A DNA stretch of 64,000 nucleotides from Tritrichomonas musculus (GCA_039105265.1 JAPFFF010000044.1:186001-250000); one strand, 5' to 3'; shown: positions 1 through 10,538, counted from the first letter of the stretch. Made by a program: numbers and translations. Notes: generated by a model from the letters alone, not told the origin.

Positions 1-556
1 CTCCTTCTCTTCTTTTGGCATAGAAATCACTTGGTATTTCTTTTTTAACTTTTTGAATGAATTCTGAATTTTTCAAATTTTGATTCTGACTTTTGTATTT
101 GTTAATGAGCTTGTCGGTTAATAATGGTTGGAGTTCAGGTGAAAAATATTCAGCATATCGGCTTGTGGTGTATTCATCACTTGTTATTTGTGAAAAAATA
201 TATTCATCCATTTTTATGACTTTCGATTCAAAAAGAAATAAGAGAATTCGTTTATTGTCTTTGAAAATATTGAAAATTTCTGAATTTGTAAAATATTTTG
301 GGATATCTTCCTTGATATGATCTAGTATTCGGTCGATTTTATTAATAAAGTTATGGCAACGATGATGATGGTTTCCAATAACATTTATTATCTGTAATAA
401 AGATTTAAATTCAAATTTATCTCCTTTTATATTTTGGTTGGCGATAATTTTAACAAAACTATTAAAATTTCTTTCGGCATCTGATTCATCTTCAAGATAG
501 TCCAATAGAGACTCCTGCATCTTTTTCTTTTGCTCAATTATTTTTTTAATTTCCAT
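1..556 (-). CDS. DUF3447/ankyrin-family protein, N-terminal part
   Basis: An open frame of 185 codons starts at the ATG at 556 and runs off the left edge without a stop. The predicted protein begins MEIKKIIEQKKKMQESLLDY. Its order of motifs (LLxYLxDE, ExKSLLxxI, a stretch of I-D-x-I-L-D-x-I-K, then ILLFLFESK and KREG at the edge) matches the N-terminus of the gene at 2196 position by position, so the two are paralogues. In trichomonads this DUF3447-type domain precedes ankyrin repeats, sometimes followed by BspA-like repeats; the ankyrin part would lie beyond position 1. Function is unknown; ankyrin repeats usually bind proteins. Codons and base composition match the neighbours. Confident as a real coding segment; the downstream architecture is inferred. 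Confidence 0.82.
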   Translation of the reverse strand, partial: MEIKKIIEQKKKMQESLLDYLEDESDAERNFNSFVKIIANQNIKGDKFEFKSLLQIINVIGNHHHRCHNFINKIDRILDHIKEDIPKYFTNSEIFNIFKDNKRILLFLFESKVIKMDEYIFSQITSDEYTTSRYAEYFSPELQPLLTDKLINKYKSQNQNLKNSEFIQKVKKEIPSDFYAKRREG

Positions 557-696
557 TTTGCTGTAACAATGGCTTTATTAAAGCTTTTTTTATAAACAAA
601 TTGAAAAAAAATTAAATGTTGATTTTTGGAAAGTAGTTAATATTAATAGAAATAATACTTCAATTTATTTATATAATATATATATAAAATAATTTG

Positions 697-955
697 TAAT
701 GATTAAATTGATTTAAATATTAAAAATATAGAGATATTTTTATTTTCTTTTTTGGCCATATATATCAAATATTTAACCATTCATCTCAAAATTCAAAATT
801 TCACAATTTGTTTTTTATGTTATGATACAAATATCTTTACAAATAATTTTTTTTAACTGAAATTTTTACATATATTAATACTTAAATGAAATTATCATAA
901 ACTTTTAAATAAAAACATCTCGCTATATATCAAAATTAAATCAATTTAATCATTA
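697..955. repeat. 259-bp inverted-repeat unit (hairpin/MITE-like)
   Basis: A perfect 20-bp inverted repeat, taatgattaaattgatttaa at 697-716 and its complement at 936-955, brackets AT-rich noncoding DNA between the ankyrin-family gene and the GNAT gene. The right part also holds a degenerate direct repeat (attaatactyaaatgaaatta near 873 and 951). No clear target duplication is seen. It could be a small non-autonomous transposon or a fortuitous hairpin; apart from this the gap 557-1073 shows nothing. Confidence 0.5.
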
Positions 956-1073
956 ATACTCAAATGAAATTAGCTTTAACTGCTAAATAACTTATTTGTT
1001 AAAATACATGCAAATTTCATTAATATGAAAGTATTTTTTTTTTTTCAAATTCAAAGTTTGAGATAACATGGAT

Positions 1074-1706
1074 TTATTCAGCTTTTGTAAGGATGTGCCA
1101 AACATCATTACCTTTAAATCCGCACTTTCTATATAACTTCTCAGGATGGTTTGGATTATTTACTTTTCCTGAAACAGTGGCAAAATGGGCTATTCCTTTC
1201 ATTTTGCTCAACATATGATTTACAATTATTTGTCCATAACCTCTCCTGCGGTATTCTGGCAAAACTTGCACCCATTCTAAAATCATTTCGCCCACTTCTT
1301 TATCATAATCACCAATACCGCCACCAATAATAATATTTGACTTTTTATCTTTTAAAAATATCCATAATTCTGGACAATAAACAGGTGTTTTGCAATAACT
1401 CCCAATTTGGCTCAATGTAACAGTCAAATCAATATAGCTTTCATTGATAAGTCTAACAAATTCATAAATCATATGTGGTTCACACTTAACAATATCAATT
1501 TCTTCAGAAATAATTGGATTTATATTTTTCATATCATGATATAACCTAAAGAATTGCTCGTCATTATAATTTGTATAAGATTCCTTACTAAAATCTTTGT
1601 CATGAACAATGGACATATTGCATGGAACAGTAATACTTTTATATTTCCAATAAGGGATACTTGTTAAACCACAAGGATTCCTTAAATATTCATTTAAAGA
1701 TAACAT
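1074..1706 (-). CDS. GNAT-family N-acetyltransferase
   Basis: This is a 210-residue protein of the GNAT superfamily, which moves an acetyl group from acetyl-CoA to an amine; the substrate cannot be told. The C-terminal half carries the acetyl-CoA signature: strand beta4 WVQVLPEYRRRGYGQIIVNH, with the pyrophosphate-binding R-R-G-Y-G at about 154-158, and the closing LYRKCGF at about 191-197. The N-terminus (NPCGLTSIPYWK, then VPCNM-IVHDKDF) resembles a GNAT subfamily I know from Firmicutes, so acquisition from a bacterium is likely (inference). The start at 1706 is supported by a TCATT initiator a few bases upstream. No signal peptide, so probably cytosolic. No sign of decay. Confidence 0.85.
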   Translation of the reverse strand: MLSLNEYLRNPCGLTSIPYWKYKSITVPCNMSIVHDKDFSKESYTNYNDEQFFRLYHDMKNINPIISEEIDIVKCEPHMIYEFVRLINESYIDLTVTLSQIGSYCKTPVYCPELWIFLKDKKSNIIIGGGIGDYDKEVGEMILEWVQVLPEYRRRGYGQIIVNHMLSKMKGIAHFATVSGKVNNPNHPEKLYRKCGFKGNDVWHILTKAE

Positions 1707-1709
1707 ATT

Positions 1710-1714
1710 AATGA
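1710..1714 (-). promoter_or_regulatory. Inr-like motif TCATT before the GNAT gene
   Basis: On the minus strand TCATT lies directly ahead of the ATG at 1706. It fits the trichomonad initiator consensus TCA(+1)Y(T/A), which is normally within about 20 bases of the start codon. Short and AT-rich, so chance is possible. Confidence 0.5.
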
Positions 1715-2195
1715 ATTTTTTTCATGTAAACTATTCAATTTTGCTTTTGCTGAAAATCTTTAATAAAAACAAATTCAGAATCAATTCTTGTTATACTATT
1801 TCATTATTACCTCTTTTACACCTTTATTTCCTGATTTGTTGAGTTATATGAAAATATTTTATTTCCTTTTGATGTAATTTTAATCGAAATAATTATGAAT
1901 TTGATAAATTTTAGTGATTTTTCAACTTGAATTAACATTTGTTTTTATATTTTGTACTTTATTTTCTCCTAAATGCTCGTTGAGGAGGGAATTGCCATGA
2001 TACTTAGATAATAATAATACTTTTTTTTTATGAAAATTCAGAGGAAATCTTCTTAGCCAGTACCTCTTATGCGATTAAATTTTTTTTGAATTCTTTCTCA
2101 TACATCTATTTATCAAAATATAACAATAGCAAATTTCAATACGTTTAAAATAAATAAACCGTTTTTATTGTTTACAATTTTTTTGCTTTTAAACA
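1715..2195. other. Intergenic gap, nothing recognised
   Basis: AT-rich DNA between two divergently transcribed genes. I see no open frame of note, no repeat pair and no RNA gene. It must hold the promoters of both the GNAT gene and the ankyrin/BspA gene, but the latter has no obvious TCA-type initiator next to its ATG. Confidence 0.5.
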
Positions 2196-4340
2196 ATGGA
2201 TCTTAATGAATATTTGGAAAAAATGAGAGGCATTCAAAAAGATCTATTAGGATATCTAGATAATGAAGAAAATATTGAAGAAGCTTTCATTAATTTAATT
2301 AACATATTCGATTCGCACAAAATAAAAGAAAATCGCCATGAACTCAAGTCAATACTTCGTTTAATATTAAAAATCACCAAAAATCATTATCGTTATCCCA
2401 ATTTTTTCAGCAAAATAGAAAAAATCATCAATTATTTGAAAGACGAAATCAAGAAAATTTTTTCAAATTTTGAAATTTTCATGATTTTTAAAACAAGCAA
2501 AAGAATTCTTCTTTTTCTACTTAAAGAGAATATAATGAGTATTGATACAAACATTTCCGCCATCATGATGAATGACAAATATAAAAAAGCGAATTATCAC
2601 TTCTATTTTTTTTCAGAGATGAAACCGTTTTTGGATTCAAAATTGAGAGAAGAAATTGAAAAGGAAATTCAATCAGATTATGAAGAGAAGAGAGAAATAG
2701 GTGAAAATGATAGTTATTTATGCGAAATGATTCGAAGTGATTTAATCGACCAATTCATATCATTTGTTAATCAACAAAACATTTTTCTTGAATCAAAAAT
2801 AAAACCGTCGATATTTGAAACGAACTCATATTTGATTGGGAAAGAAATAACATTGATTGAATATGCAGCTTTCTTTGGTTCTTGTCAAATTTTTAAATAT
2901 TTGTATTTAAATAAAGTGAGAACAAATCGTTCTTTGTGGTTCTTCGCAATTCATAGCGACAATCCCGAGATGGTTCATCTTCTTGAAGTGAGTGAAATTC
3001 GACCTGAATATAATTCTTATCAAAAGGTGATTGAAGAATCCATAAAATGCCATCATAATGAAATGGCAAATTATTTTCTAATCAATCATTTGAATGATAA
3101 AAATGAAAATTTTAGATTTATTAGTTTTCGTTATTATAATTATTGTTACTTTCCTAGTTATTTCTACGATTACATGTTCATTTATAACTTATGCCGTTAT
3201 GATTACTTTACACTAGTTGATATTTATTTAAAAACAAAGAAATTGAATATAAATGAAAGAATAATTTCAAAAAAAAAAAAATATTTTTTTTTAATGAAAT
3301 TCAAAAAAAAAATTGTTTTGATGACGTTTTTTATTTATTTGTTTAATGCAATTCAAAATAATTAAATAAAATCTAATGGAATTCAAAATAATTTTTGTTT
3401 GTTTAAATGGCGTTTTATTAAATTATATTTTAATGCAACATTGTTACATTCAGCTGCTGAAAAGAATAACATAGAAATCATTAATCTTTTGTTCCAAAAA
3501 GAAGACATCGAAATTGGCACGAAATGTTTTCAACAATGCAAAAAATTGACTGAAATCACAATTCCTTCAACAATCACAGAAATAGGTGACTTTGCATTCT
3601 ACGAATGTTCTTCATTAAAGAAAGTTGTGATTCCATCGTCTGTCACCGATCTTGGCAATCAATCATTCTTCATTTGCCCTTCATTGACGGAGATCACGAT
3701 TCCTTCATCTGTAACTAGAATTGGCGTATCTTTATTTAGTGGCTGTTCATCATTGAGGCAAGTTATCATTCCACCATCAATTAAAACGATAGAAAAGTGC
3801 GCTTTCTTTCAATGCACGTCACTTGAAAATGTAACCATTCCTTCTTCAGTGGTGACGATAGGAAACAATGCTTTTTCAGGCTGTTCATCATTGAAAGATC
3901 TGACAATTCCGTCATCAGTAACTTCGATTGGCGAGTCAGCTTTTAAAAATTGTTCTTTGTTATGCCAACTTTCTCTTCCTTCTTCAATATCTGCTATTAA
4001 TATTTCAACATTCAGTTGCTGTTTGTCGATAAAAGAAATTACTATTCCTAATTCTGTGTCATCAGTGGAAAAGTTTGCTTTTTTTTGCTGCTCGGCACTG
4101 AAAAAAATTGATATTCCATCATCAGTAAAATCCATTGGAGAAAGTGCTTTTGATGGATGCACTTCTTTAACCGAAGCTTTTATTCCAAATTCAGTGACTT
4201 TTTTTGGTGATCTTATTTTTAATCGTTGCATTTCACTGAATAAATTAACTATTCCTTTTGATGCAGATATAAAAGCAATAGGAATTGATAATCATGTTAA
4301 TGTGATAAGAGTTATGAGACCTTTTTCAATTGAAATATGA
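2196..4340 (+). pseudogene. DUF3447-ankyrin-BspA-like LRR gene, split by one stop
   Basis: One reading frame runs from the ATG at 2196 to 4340 and is interrupted by a single TAA at 3363-3365. Residues 1-190 form the DUF3447-type N-terminus and 190-350 degenerate ankyrin repeats (IEYAAFFGSCQIFKYLYLN, then LVDIYLKTKKLNINE). Past the stop an ankyrin repeat resumes (LLHSAAEKNNIEIINLLF), followed by about eleven BspA/TpLRR-type repeats of 23 residues with the pattern SLxxITIPSSVTxIGxxAFxxC. In the family, ankyrin and BspA parts are joined in one protein, so this is one damaged gene or, less likely, two. The zone 3265-3420 is low-complexity and holds a rough internal duplication (ATTCAAAATAATT at 3352 and 3381), fitting slippage. 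BspA-like proteins are surface or adhesion candidates, but no signal peptide or membrane helix is seen here. Confidence 0.7.
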
Positions 4341-4709
4341 ATAGATTTAATGAAAAAAAAAATAGCTTATTTTTGTTATTATTCTACTACGAATGTTTGA
4401 TAAAAATAATATTTTCCAATTAATTTTTTGAAGTAATTAGAATAGATTTAGTTATGGGCCTGATTGAAAATCTATGTTTTTATATTTTTAAAAATATGCA
4501 AAAACAACTTAAAATTATATTATTTAAAAAAATATTAAAAATATTCTTTCATGAATATTATAAAAGTTTCGTATTTATTTGAAGATATTTTTTATCGCAT
4601 TAGTTTTGTGAGTTATAAAACTGGTATACAAAATTTAAGAATATAAAAATATAATCATTTGAAAAATAAATTATCTTTCAATTTATAAAATAATATCTCT
4701 CAATATTGC
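4341..4709. other. Intergenic gap, nothing recognised
   Basis: Very AT-rich DNA between the ankyrin/BspA gene and the mariner remnant. No open frame, repeat pair or RNA-like structure stands out. Confidence 0.5.
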
Positions 4710-5455
4710 TATAGTGGTCCTAAAAAATATTGATAAGAAATTTGAGAGAAATTTTCATGTTTCATTGAAAAAATTGAGAAAATTTATTTAAAAATAATTT
4801 GAGAGAATTTTAAAAGTTCTTTCAAATTCATTCAAATTTAATGACCTATTCATGAATTTATGAATCAATTGTTGGTCAATCTTTTGACCTTTTATTTATT
4901 TGTTTTCTTTACCAAAAAATACAAACGAACGCTATAATTTAATCGCAAGTGGTTCTGCAATCGCACAATTTTAATAAAAGCAAAACAGCTGATGCATTAA
5001 GTATTTCGTTAAATTGCGTCAAAGCAGTAGCTAAATAGATTGATGAAGGGAGACCAGAAAAAACACAACCTTGCCGACCACAAATATTAACAAATGAAAT
5101 CAAGTATTTCATATGTGTTAAAGCAATAATGTTTCCTGAAATCCCTGGAGCTGAAATGGCAAATGTTTCCTGAACACAAATTTTATTCTTTATATGGAAT
5201 AATCTAAGTTTAGCAACAAACAATTCTTTGATTGATTCTTTTCCAAAGAAATTGAAACAATGCCTCGAAGTGCAAGGCAATCAAGTATGATTTTAATTTT
5301 AATTTTTAATAAAAAATCAACTTTTTCAATTGCCGAAAAAATATTGATAAGAAATTTAACTTTTTAAATTAAAAATTTTAAAAATAAAATAACTTTTGTT
5401 AACGACGATTAACTATTGAATTCATTTCTTATCAATATTTTTTAGGAACACTATA
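4710..5455 (+). mobile_element. Decayed Tc1/mariner-type transposon
   Basis: Terminal inverted repeats of about 32 bp bracket 746 bp. The left end at 4710 begins tatagtggtcctaaaaaata and the right end at 5455 is its complement with one mismatch in the first 32 bases. The ends are TA, as expected for the superfamily. Inside, plus-strand frames give a broken transposase N-terminus: a helix-turn-helix-like stretch NKSKTADALSISLNCVKAVA near 4977-5035, then RPEKTQPCRPQILTNEIKYF, a stop, and SLATNNSLIDSFPKKLKQCL near 5210-5270. The catalytic DDE part is absent, so this is an internally deleted copy. A further copy of the inner TIR sequence (aaaatattgataagaaattt) sits at about 5337-5357. Trichomonas is known to carry Tvmar-type mariners. 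Family call from TIR, TA ends and HTH; not verified by search. Confidence 0.7.
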
Positions 5456-7109
5456 TCTTTTCACAAAAATTGATAAAAAAATTGAAAAATTATTCATGAA
5501 GTTATATTGATGTTTTAGACTTCATTTTTTAATTTGCTTGCCCAATATGAAGCTTTTTATTTTTCAATAAGTTCAAAATGTTCTGTTCAAGAACGTTGGG
5601 ATCTTATTTTTTTTTTTTTAGCATCTTTCAAATCAAATTTCAAATTGTCAAAAGAAATTTAGAGAGCAAATTTGTGGATTTGAATTTATTTTCATATCCA
5701 TTTATGCTAGCCATTTTTTTTTTTATTCATATAGGTTCAAAGTCATCGTGAGTTTTAGGTTTTAACAAAACTTCTATTGGGTCAATCAAAGCAAATTAAA
5801 AAATATTCCATAGTACTTTTTACGTTCAAATTCTAAATTTGTTCTCTAAATTAGAATTCATAATAGGAAATAAGATATAAATAATAAAGAAATTGATGAA
5901 GACAAAAGTATGTGTTTCAGTCAAAGAAGGTTTCAATAAGAGTCCATCAATTTCCCCAGAAATGTCATAACAATTTTCATCAAATTTCATTTTGGATTTT
6001 CAGTCAAATTTCAATATATTGCAAGTTTCAAATGACAAAAATTCAGATCAAATTCTCTTCAATGATGGTGGTTGTTTTGGGTTTAAACAAATTCAATAAG
6101 CAATGTCAAACAAAATTATGGAATATCAAACAAAATTATGGAATTTAATCAAACCAATTTCAAGTCAATCTAAATTCAAATTCAGACTAATTATAACAAA
6201 CATTATGCAAATGACAAAAGTTTACAATTCTTCTAGGATTCTTCTTTTCTTATCAAATTTCTTTATATTTTCATGAAATTTATATATTTTTTTTTATAAT
6301 CCTTCCTGGTGCTGTTTTTTCTTCTACCCCAGTCTCCCGTCGTCGTAGTATCCCTTCCTCCTACTGCCAAATTTTTTAATGCTGTTTATACCAAAAAATT
6401 ATTTTTATCAGATCAACAGCAAATTATTTTAATGTAGTCCTCAACAAAAACATATGTTTTTATATATATTTAATGTATACATCAATTTTACAGCAATTAT
6501 TTTACAAAATTTATTATCAAGAAAATCGAAGTCACCTTTTTCAAACAAACAATTCAATTGTCTTCAGCCAGACTATGATGTTATACAACTACATCTCCAA
6601 TTGGACGAAAAAAGCAGCCGTTTACCGAAACCACCTTGAGCAACCAATAGTTCTTGGTGCCAAAAAACGACTGCCCATTTTTTTTTTATTATTATTTAAT
6701 TATACACCTAGAAAGCAAGTAAATAGTTGAAATGTGAATTTCAGCTATCTTGCTTTAAACCTTTTTTGTAATTTTTCTGAGTATTTGAGAAATTGCATAA
6801 TTAATTTTGAACTTTGAGAATGCAATATCTAAATATTTGAGCTTTTTTCCTTTTTAAAACATATATACGAATAATAGTTTTTGTTAAAAATTTAATATTA
6901 TTAAAATTTCATGATATTTTTTTTTTTTAAATAAACAATTGATTTTCTGCTAATCATCTTTTTATTATTATTATTATTATTCTTTTTTCATTATTTTATC
7001 TATTTTAGTAAAATATTTTCAAAATAAAAAAAAATATTAATATTGAAAATTAGAAATAAAAATTTTTTACAAATAATAAAACAAATAAAAATACAAAAAA
7101 AAAGTTAAC
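5456..7109. other. Intergenic gap with short tandem repeat and GC-richer island
   Basis: Mostly AT-rich DNA without a convincing gene. A 20-bp direct repeat (atcaaacaaaattatggaat) occurs twice at about 6104-6144. A pyrimidine-rich, GC-richer island lies at 6299-6371 (cttctaccccagtctcccgt and following), strikingly unlike its surroundings. Short open frames at 5912-6148 and 6473-6730 have biased composition and no recognisable motif. A (att)n run sits at 6960-6980. Confidence 0.5.
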
Positions 7110-8990
7110 TTAAAAAGAATCAAGGCCTTCAAGACCAATATCTTTCAATGTTACATTAAGTTTTACAGGTTCGATTTTTTTCGCTTTTAATTGAGCACTC
7201 TTAAACGCGCACGAAGTTGTGTTAAAAATGCTAGGATCATAAGTGCTCTTTCTCTTTGTTTTTTCATTTTTTCTTTTATTATTATCATTAACTTTTTGAA
7301 TTCTAACATTTGAATTTGAGTTCTTTTGAACATTTGAAACAGCTTCATTTTGTGCTTCACAATCTTTTGGCTTTCTAACTTCTGCCATTTTAGGATTATT
7401 AGGCTTGAAATCCTGAGAATTTTGAGGTGTATATGAATCAAGTCCTTCCAAGCCGATATCTTTCAAAGTCACATTCAATTTGATTGGCTTGATGTCATCT
7501 TGTTTAAGCCTTCCATTTGTGTAGAACGAAGTCCTAAAAACACTCGGATCATACGTGCTTTTTGTTGTAGATTTTGTTGTGTTTTCGGTTTGCTTTCTTT
7601 TAGCTCTAAAGTTTGAATGAGATGAAGTTTCAGTTGGCTGTTTAACAACAAATTTCTCATCATTTTCATTTTCTTCTTTGTTTTTTTTCTCTTCGTTTTC
7701 AGTTGGCGGCAATTCCAACTGAAATACTTGAGCTTGATAAGAATCGAGGCCTTCAAGCCCGATGTCTTTCAATGTAACCGTTAATTTGACAGGCTTAATG
7801 TTCTCTTGTTTCAGCTTGCTTGTTGGTGATGTAAACAAAGTTGATTCAAAAATTTTCGGATCATAAGTGCTTGCTTGTTTTTCATCTTTCTTTTTCTTTC
7901 TTCTTGGCTGCTGAATTGTCTTTGGCTTCTCGGTTGAAGTTGTCTCTTTGGGAGGACTGTGTGGCTGGAATTCTTGTCTGTAAGAATCGAGTCCTTCCAA
8001 ACCGATGTCTTTCAAGTCGACATTCAATTTGATCGGCGGAATGTCTTCTGGATTCAGTTTGCCAGTTGTCGGAGAGAAAGCGGAAGTACGAAAGATTCGA
8101 GGATCATAAGTGTTGATCTTCTTTTCAAGTTCTTTTCTCTTCTTCCATTCTTCTGTGATTTTTCTCCTCCTCGTTTCTTCATTGTCTTCTTCTTTTGTCT
8201 CTTTTTTCGGAGATGTTTCAAGTATGAACACTTGTCCTTCATCTTGCTCATTTCCAGTCCGAAATGAATCGAGTCCTTCCAGTCCGATGTCTTTCAACTC
8301 GACACTCAATTTGATCGCCGGAATGTCTTCTGGATTCAGCTTCTTTGTTGCTGCTGGCGAAAAAGCAGAAGCACGAAAGATTTTAGGATCATAAGTGTTG
8401 ATTTTCTTTTCCATTTCTTTTCGTTTCTTCCATTCTTCTTGGACTTTCTTCATTCTCATTTCTTCTTCCAATCTGGCGATTTCAACTTCATCTTTAATGT
8501 CAACTTGAGGAGGGCTTCGTGGCTTCACTTCTTGCGCATTACAATGCCCAATAGAATCGAGTCCTTCCAGTCCGATGTCTTTCAACTCAACACTCAATTT
8601 GATCGGCGGAATGTCTTCTGGATTCAGCTTCTTTGCTGCTGTTGGCGAAAAAGCAGAAGCACGAAAGATCTTAGGATCATAAGTGTTGATTTTCTTTTCA
8701 AGTTCTTTTCTCTTCTTCCAAGCTTCTGTAATTTTTCTCCTTCTCATTTCTTCATTCAATTTTTCAACGTCTTCAATTTTTTTGGCTTCACTTTTTGAAT
8801 GACTTTGTTTATCTTCTTCTTTTTGGATTTCATTTGCATATGAGTCAAGTCCCTCCATGCCGATGTCTTTCAATGTTACATTCAATTTGATCGGTGGAGC
8901 ATTTGCTAGTGTGAAACGACCATTTTTCGGTTCAAATTGAGATGTTCTGAAAATTTTGGGATCATAGGTACTTATATGCTTCGGTTTCGG
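7110..8990 (-). repeat. Seven intragenic repeats encoding the KDIGLEGLDS module
   Basis: The coding DNA for the seven modules lies in this span. Modules 2 and 3 (near 8560-8700 and 8260-8400) are close to identical in DNA, including the spacer and the block after it, while the outer modules (first near 8850-8970, last near 7110-7240) have diverged. This gradient suggests recent duplication in the middle of an older array. Confidence 0.75.
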
Positions 8991-10538
8991 TCTTCTTCTG
9001 TCTTTGAAAGTTGTGCTAGTCTGAGCATCAACTAAATCTTTCCTCTTGTCGGATGGAATCTTTAATTGATAATCTTCTGTCATGTTGTCTTCTTCATCGA
9101 GTGTCATTTTCTCATCTGATTCACTCGATTCTATAAAATCAACTTGTTCACTTTTATCTGACTTTCTTGTGGCTAATTTTCCATATTTTCTCAAATATGG
9201 GAATTTCTCTGAATTTAAATCTGACGAGCCAACTTTTTCAGAACTTTCTTTTTCTTCTTCATTTTCAATTTTTGCAATTTCATCAGTTTTTTCTTCATTT
9301 TCTTCCTTATCAGAGTTTTCATCAGTTTTTTCTTTTTCATCTTCAACTATTTCTATTTTTGTAATCTCTTCAATTTTTTCAATGGGTTCCACTTTTTCTG
9401 AGCCTTTATTTTCGTCTGTAATAGTATTGGTTTCTTCTTCTTTAAATTTTATTATTTTTTTGAATTTTTTAGATTTCTTATTATCTTTCGATTCTTTGTT
9501 TGAATCTTTTTCTTCTTTGTTCGTTTTATTTGAATCATTTCTTCTTTTCTCAATTAATTTATATAAATTCTCCATTTCTTTTTGTTTTTGTGGATCACTC
9601 AAATAATCGTAACTTCTTCCTCCGACAATTCTTTTGAGCGTTTCGATTTCTTCATCAAATTCAACTGTCTTTGGAATCTTTGAAACTTTTTTCTCTAGTT
9701 TTAAATATGAGCGACTTTTTGAATGGTTTATTGAATCTATATCAATATAGGTATCAAATTCATCATCTTCTGATATTTCGTTTATCCTCGATTTTAATTT
9801 GATTATATGAAGTACTTTGGCATACGTTGGAAGACATGTTTTAAGCTGATCTGATAAATCTCCAATATGATCATTTGTTTTTGTTAACTTCGATTGATCT
9901 AGATTAACATCATTTATTTTGTCAATTTTTTTCTGAAGATCTTTGTAAAGTGTCTGCTTTTTTGATCGTTTTGATTTTTTCTTTAATAGGCAATTTCGAG
10001 CTTCACACGTAAATAAATCATTAACTTTGGATAATTTTGATATTAAAGATAATAAAACTTTATAATAATGCGTTTTAATTTCTGATTTTGGATATTTTTC
10101 CATTAATTCATCGAGTCTATTTTCAATATTATTAATCTTCTGTTGATATTTAAGAATTTGTTCGTCTGCATTCAATTGATTGTTTGAAATTAATTGTAAA
10201 TTTTTGATTCTTAAGCGATAAGCGTAATAGATCTTTGCTATTCTTTGGTTTTTTATCGAAATCATATCAAGTTTCTTTATTGATTTGAAATAACGTTCTT
10301 TTAGTAATTCAAGGTAAGCTTTTCGATCTCTAATTGCTTCTTCTAATATTATATTATCTTGTCTAACTGATTTAGAATTTTCTTGTAAATGCTGATTAAA
10401 TCGAATATATTCTTTCTTTTCCGCTTCGAGTTCTTCAATCATTATTTTTAATTTTTTCGCTTGCGATTCTTCATTTTCAATACCAAACTGCTTTGGTACA
10501 AATAAAGACCCTGGTGGAGCTCCTTTCGATTTTGTCAT
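7110..10538 (-). CDS. Coiled-coil protein with seven C-terminal TYDP/KDIGLEGLDS repeats
   Basis: This 1142-residue protein has three parts. Residues 1-300 are rich in charged heptads (coiled coil) and include a K-rich linker. Residues 330-510 are very acidic and lysine-rich, probably disordered. From about 515 to the last residue a module occurs seven times: (S/N)TYDPxIF, 10-15 variable residues with GKL or KKL, then IPPIKLNVxLKDIGLEGLDS. Modules are separated by E/K-rich spacers of 20-60 residues, several containing RRRKITEEWKKRKELEKK. The final module ends the protein. I do not recognise the family. Evenly spaced short modules on a charged rod suggest a multivalent cytoskeletal or scaffold protein that docks one partner several times (inference). 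No membrane segment or signal peptide. Confidence 0.85.
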   Translation of the reverse strand: MTKSKGAPPGSLFVPKQFGIENEESQAKKLKIMIEELEAEKKEYIRFNQHLQENSKSVRQDNIILEEAIRDRKAYLELLKERYFKSIKKLDMISIKNQRIAKIYYAYRLRIKNLQLISNNQLNADEQILKYQQKINNIENRLDELMEKYPKSEIKTHYYKVLLSLISKLSKVNDLFTCEARNCLLKKKSKRSKKQTLYKDLQKKIDKINDVNLDQSKLTKTNDHIGDLSDQLKTCLPTYAKVLHIIKLKSRINEISEDDEFDTYIDIDSINHSKSRSYLKLEKKVSKIPKTVEFDEEIETLKRIVGGRSYDYLSDPQKQKEMENLYKLIEKRRNDSNKTNKEEKDSNKESKDNKKSKKFKKIIKFKEEETNTITDENKGSEKVEPIEKIEEITKIEIVEDEKEKTDENSDKEENEEKTDEIAKIENEEEKESSEKVGSSDLNSEKFPYLRKYGKLATRKSDKSEQVDFIESSESDEKMTLDEEDNMTEDYQLKIPSDKRKDLVDAQTSTTFKDRRRPKPKHISTYDPKIFRTSQFEPKNGRFTLANAPPIKLNVTLKDIGMEGLDSYANEIQKEEDKQSHSKSEAKKIEDVEKLNEEMRRRKITEAWKKRKELEKKINTYDPKIFRASAFSPTAAKKLNPEDIPPIKLSVELKDIGLEGLDSIGHCNAQEVKPRSPPQVDIKDEVEIARLEEEMRMKKVQEEWKKRKEMEKKINTYDPKIFRASAFSPAATKKLNPEDIPAIKLSVELKDIGLEGLDSFRTGNEQDEGQVFILETSPKKETKEEDNEETRRRKITEEWKKRKELEKKINTYDPRIFRTSAFSPTTGKLNPEDIPPIKLNVDLKDIGLEGLDSYRQEFQPHSPPKETTSTEKPKTIQQPRRKKKKDEKQASTYDPKIFESTLFTSPTSKLKQENIKPVKLTVTLKDIGLEGLDSYQAQVFQLELPPTENEEKKNKEENENDEKFVVKQPTETSSHSNFRAKRKQTENTTKSTTKSTYDPSVFRTSFYTNGRLKQDDIKPIKLNVTLKDIGLEGLDSYTPQNSQDFKPNNPKMAEVRKPKDCEAQNEAVSNVQKNSNSNVRIQKVNDNNKRKNEKTKRKSTYDPSIFNTTSCAFKSAQLKAKKIEPVKLNVTLKDIGLEGLDSF

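Noticed and set aside
3809-4231. Minus-strand frame of 140 codons
   Set aside because: Antisense of the regularly spaced BspA-type repeats; no independent evidence.
9082-9606. Ser/Phe-rich 174-codon frame on the plus strand
   Set aside because: Antisense image of the Glu/Lys-rich part of the coiled-coil protein.
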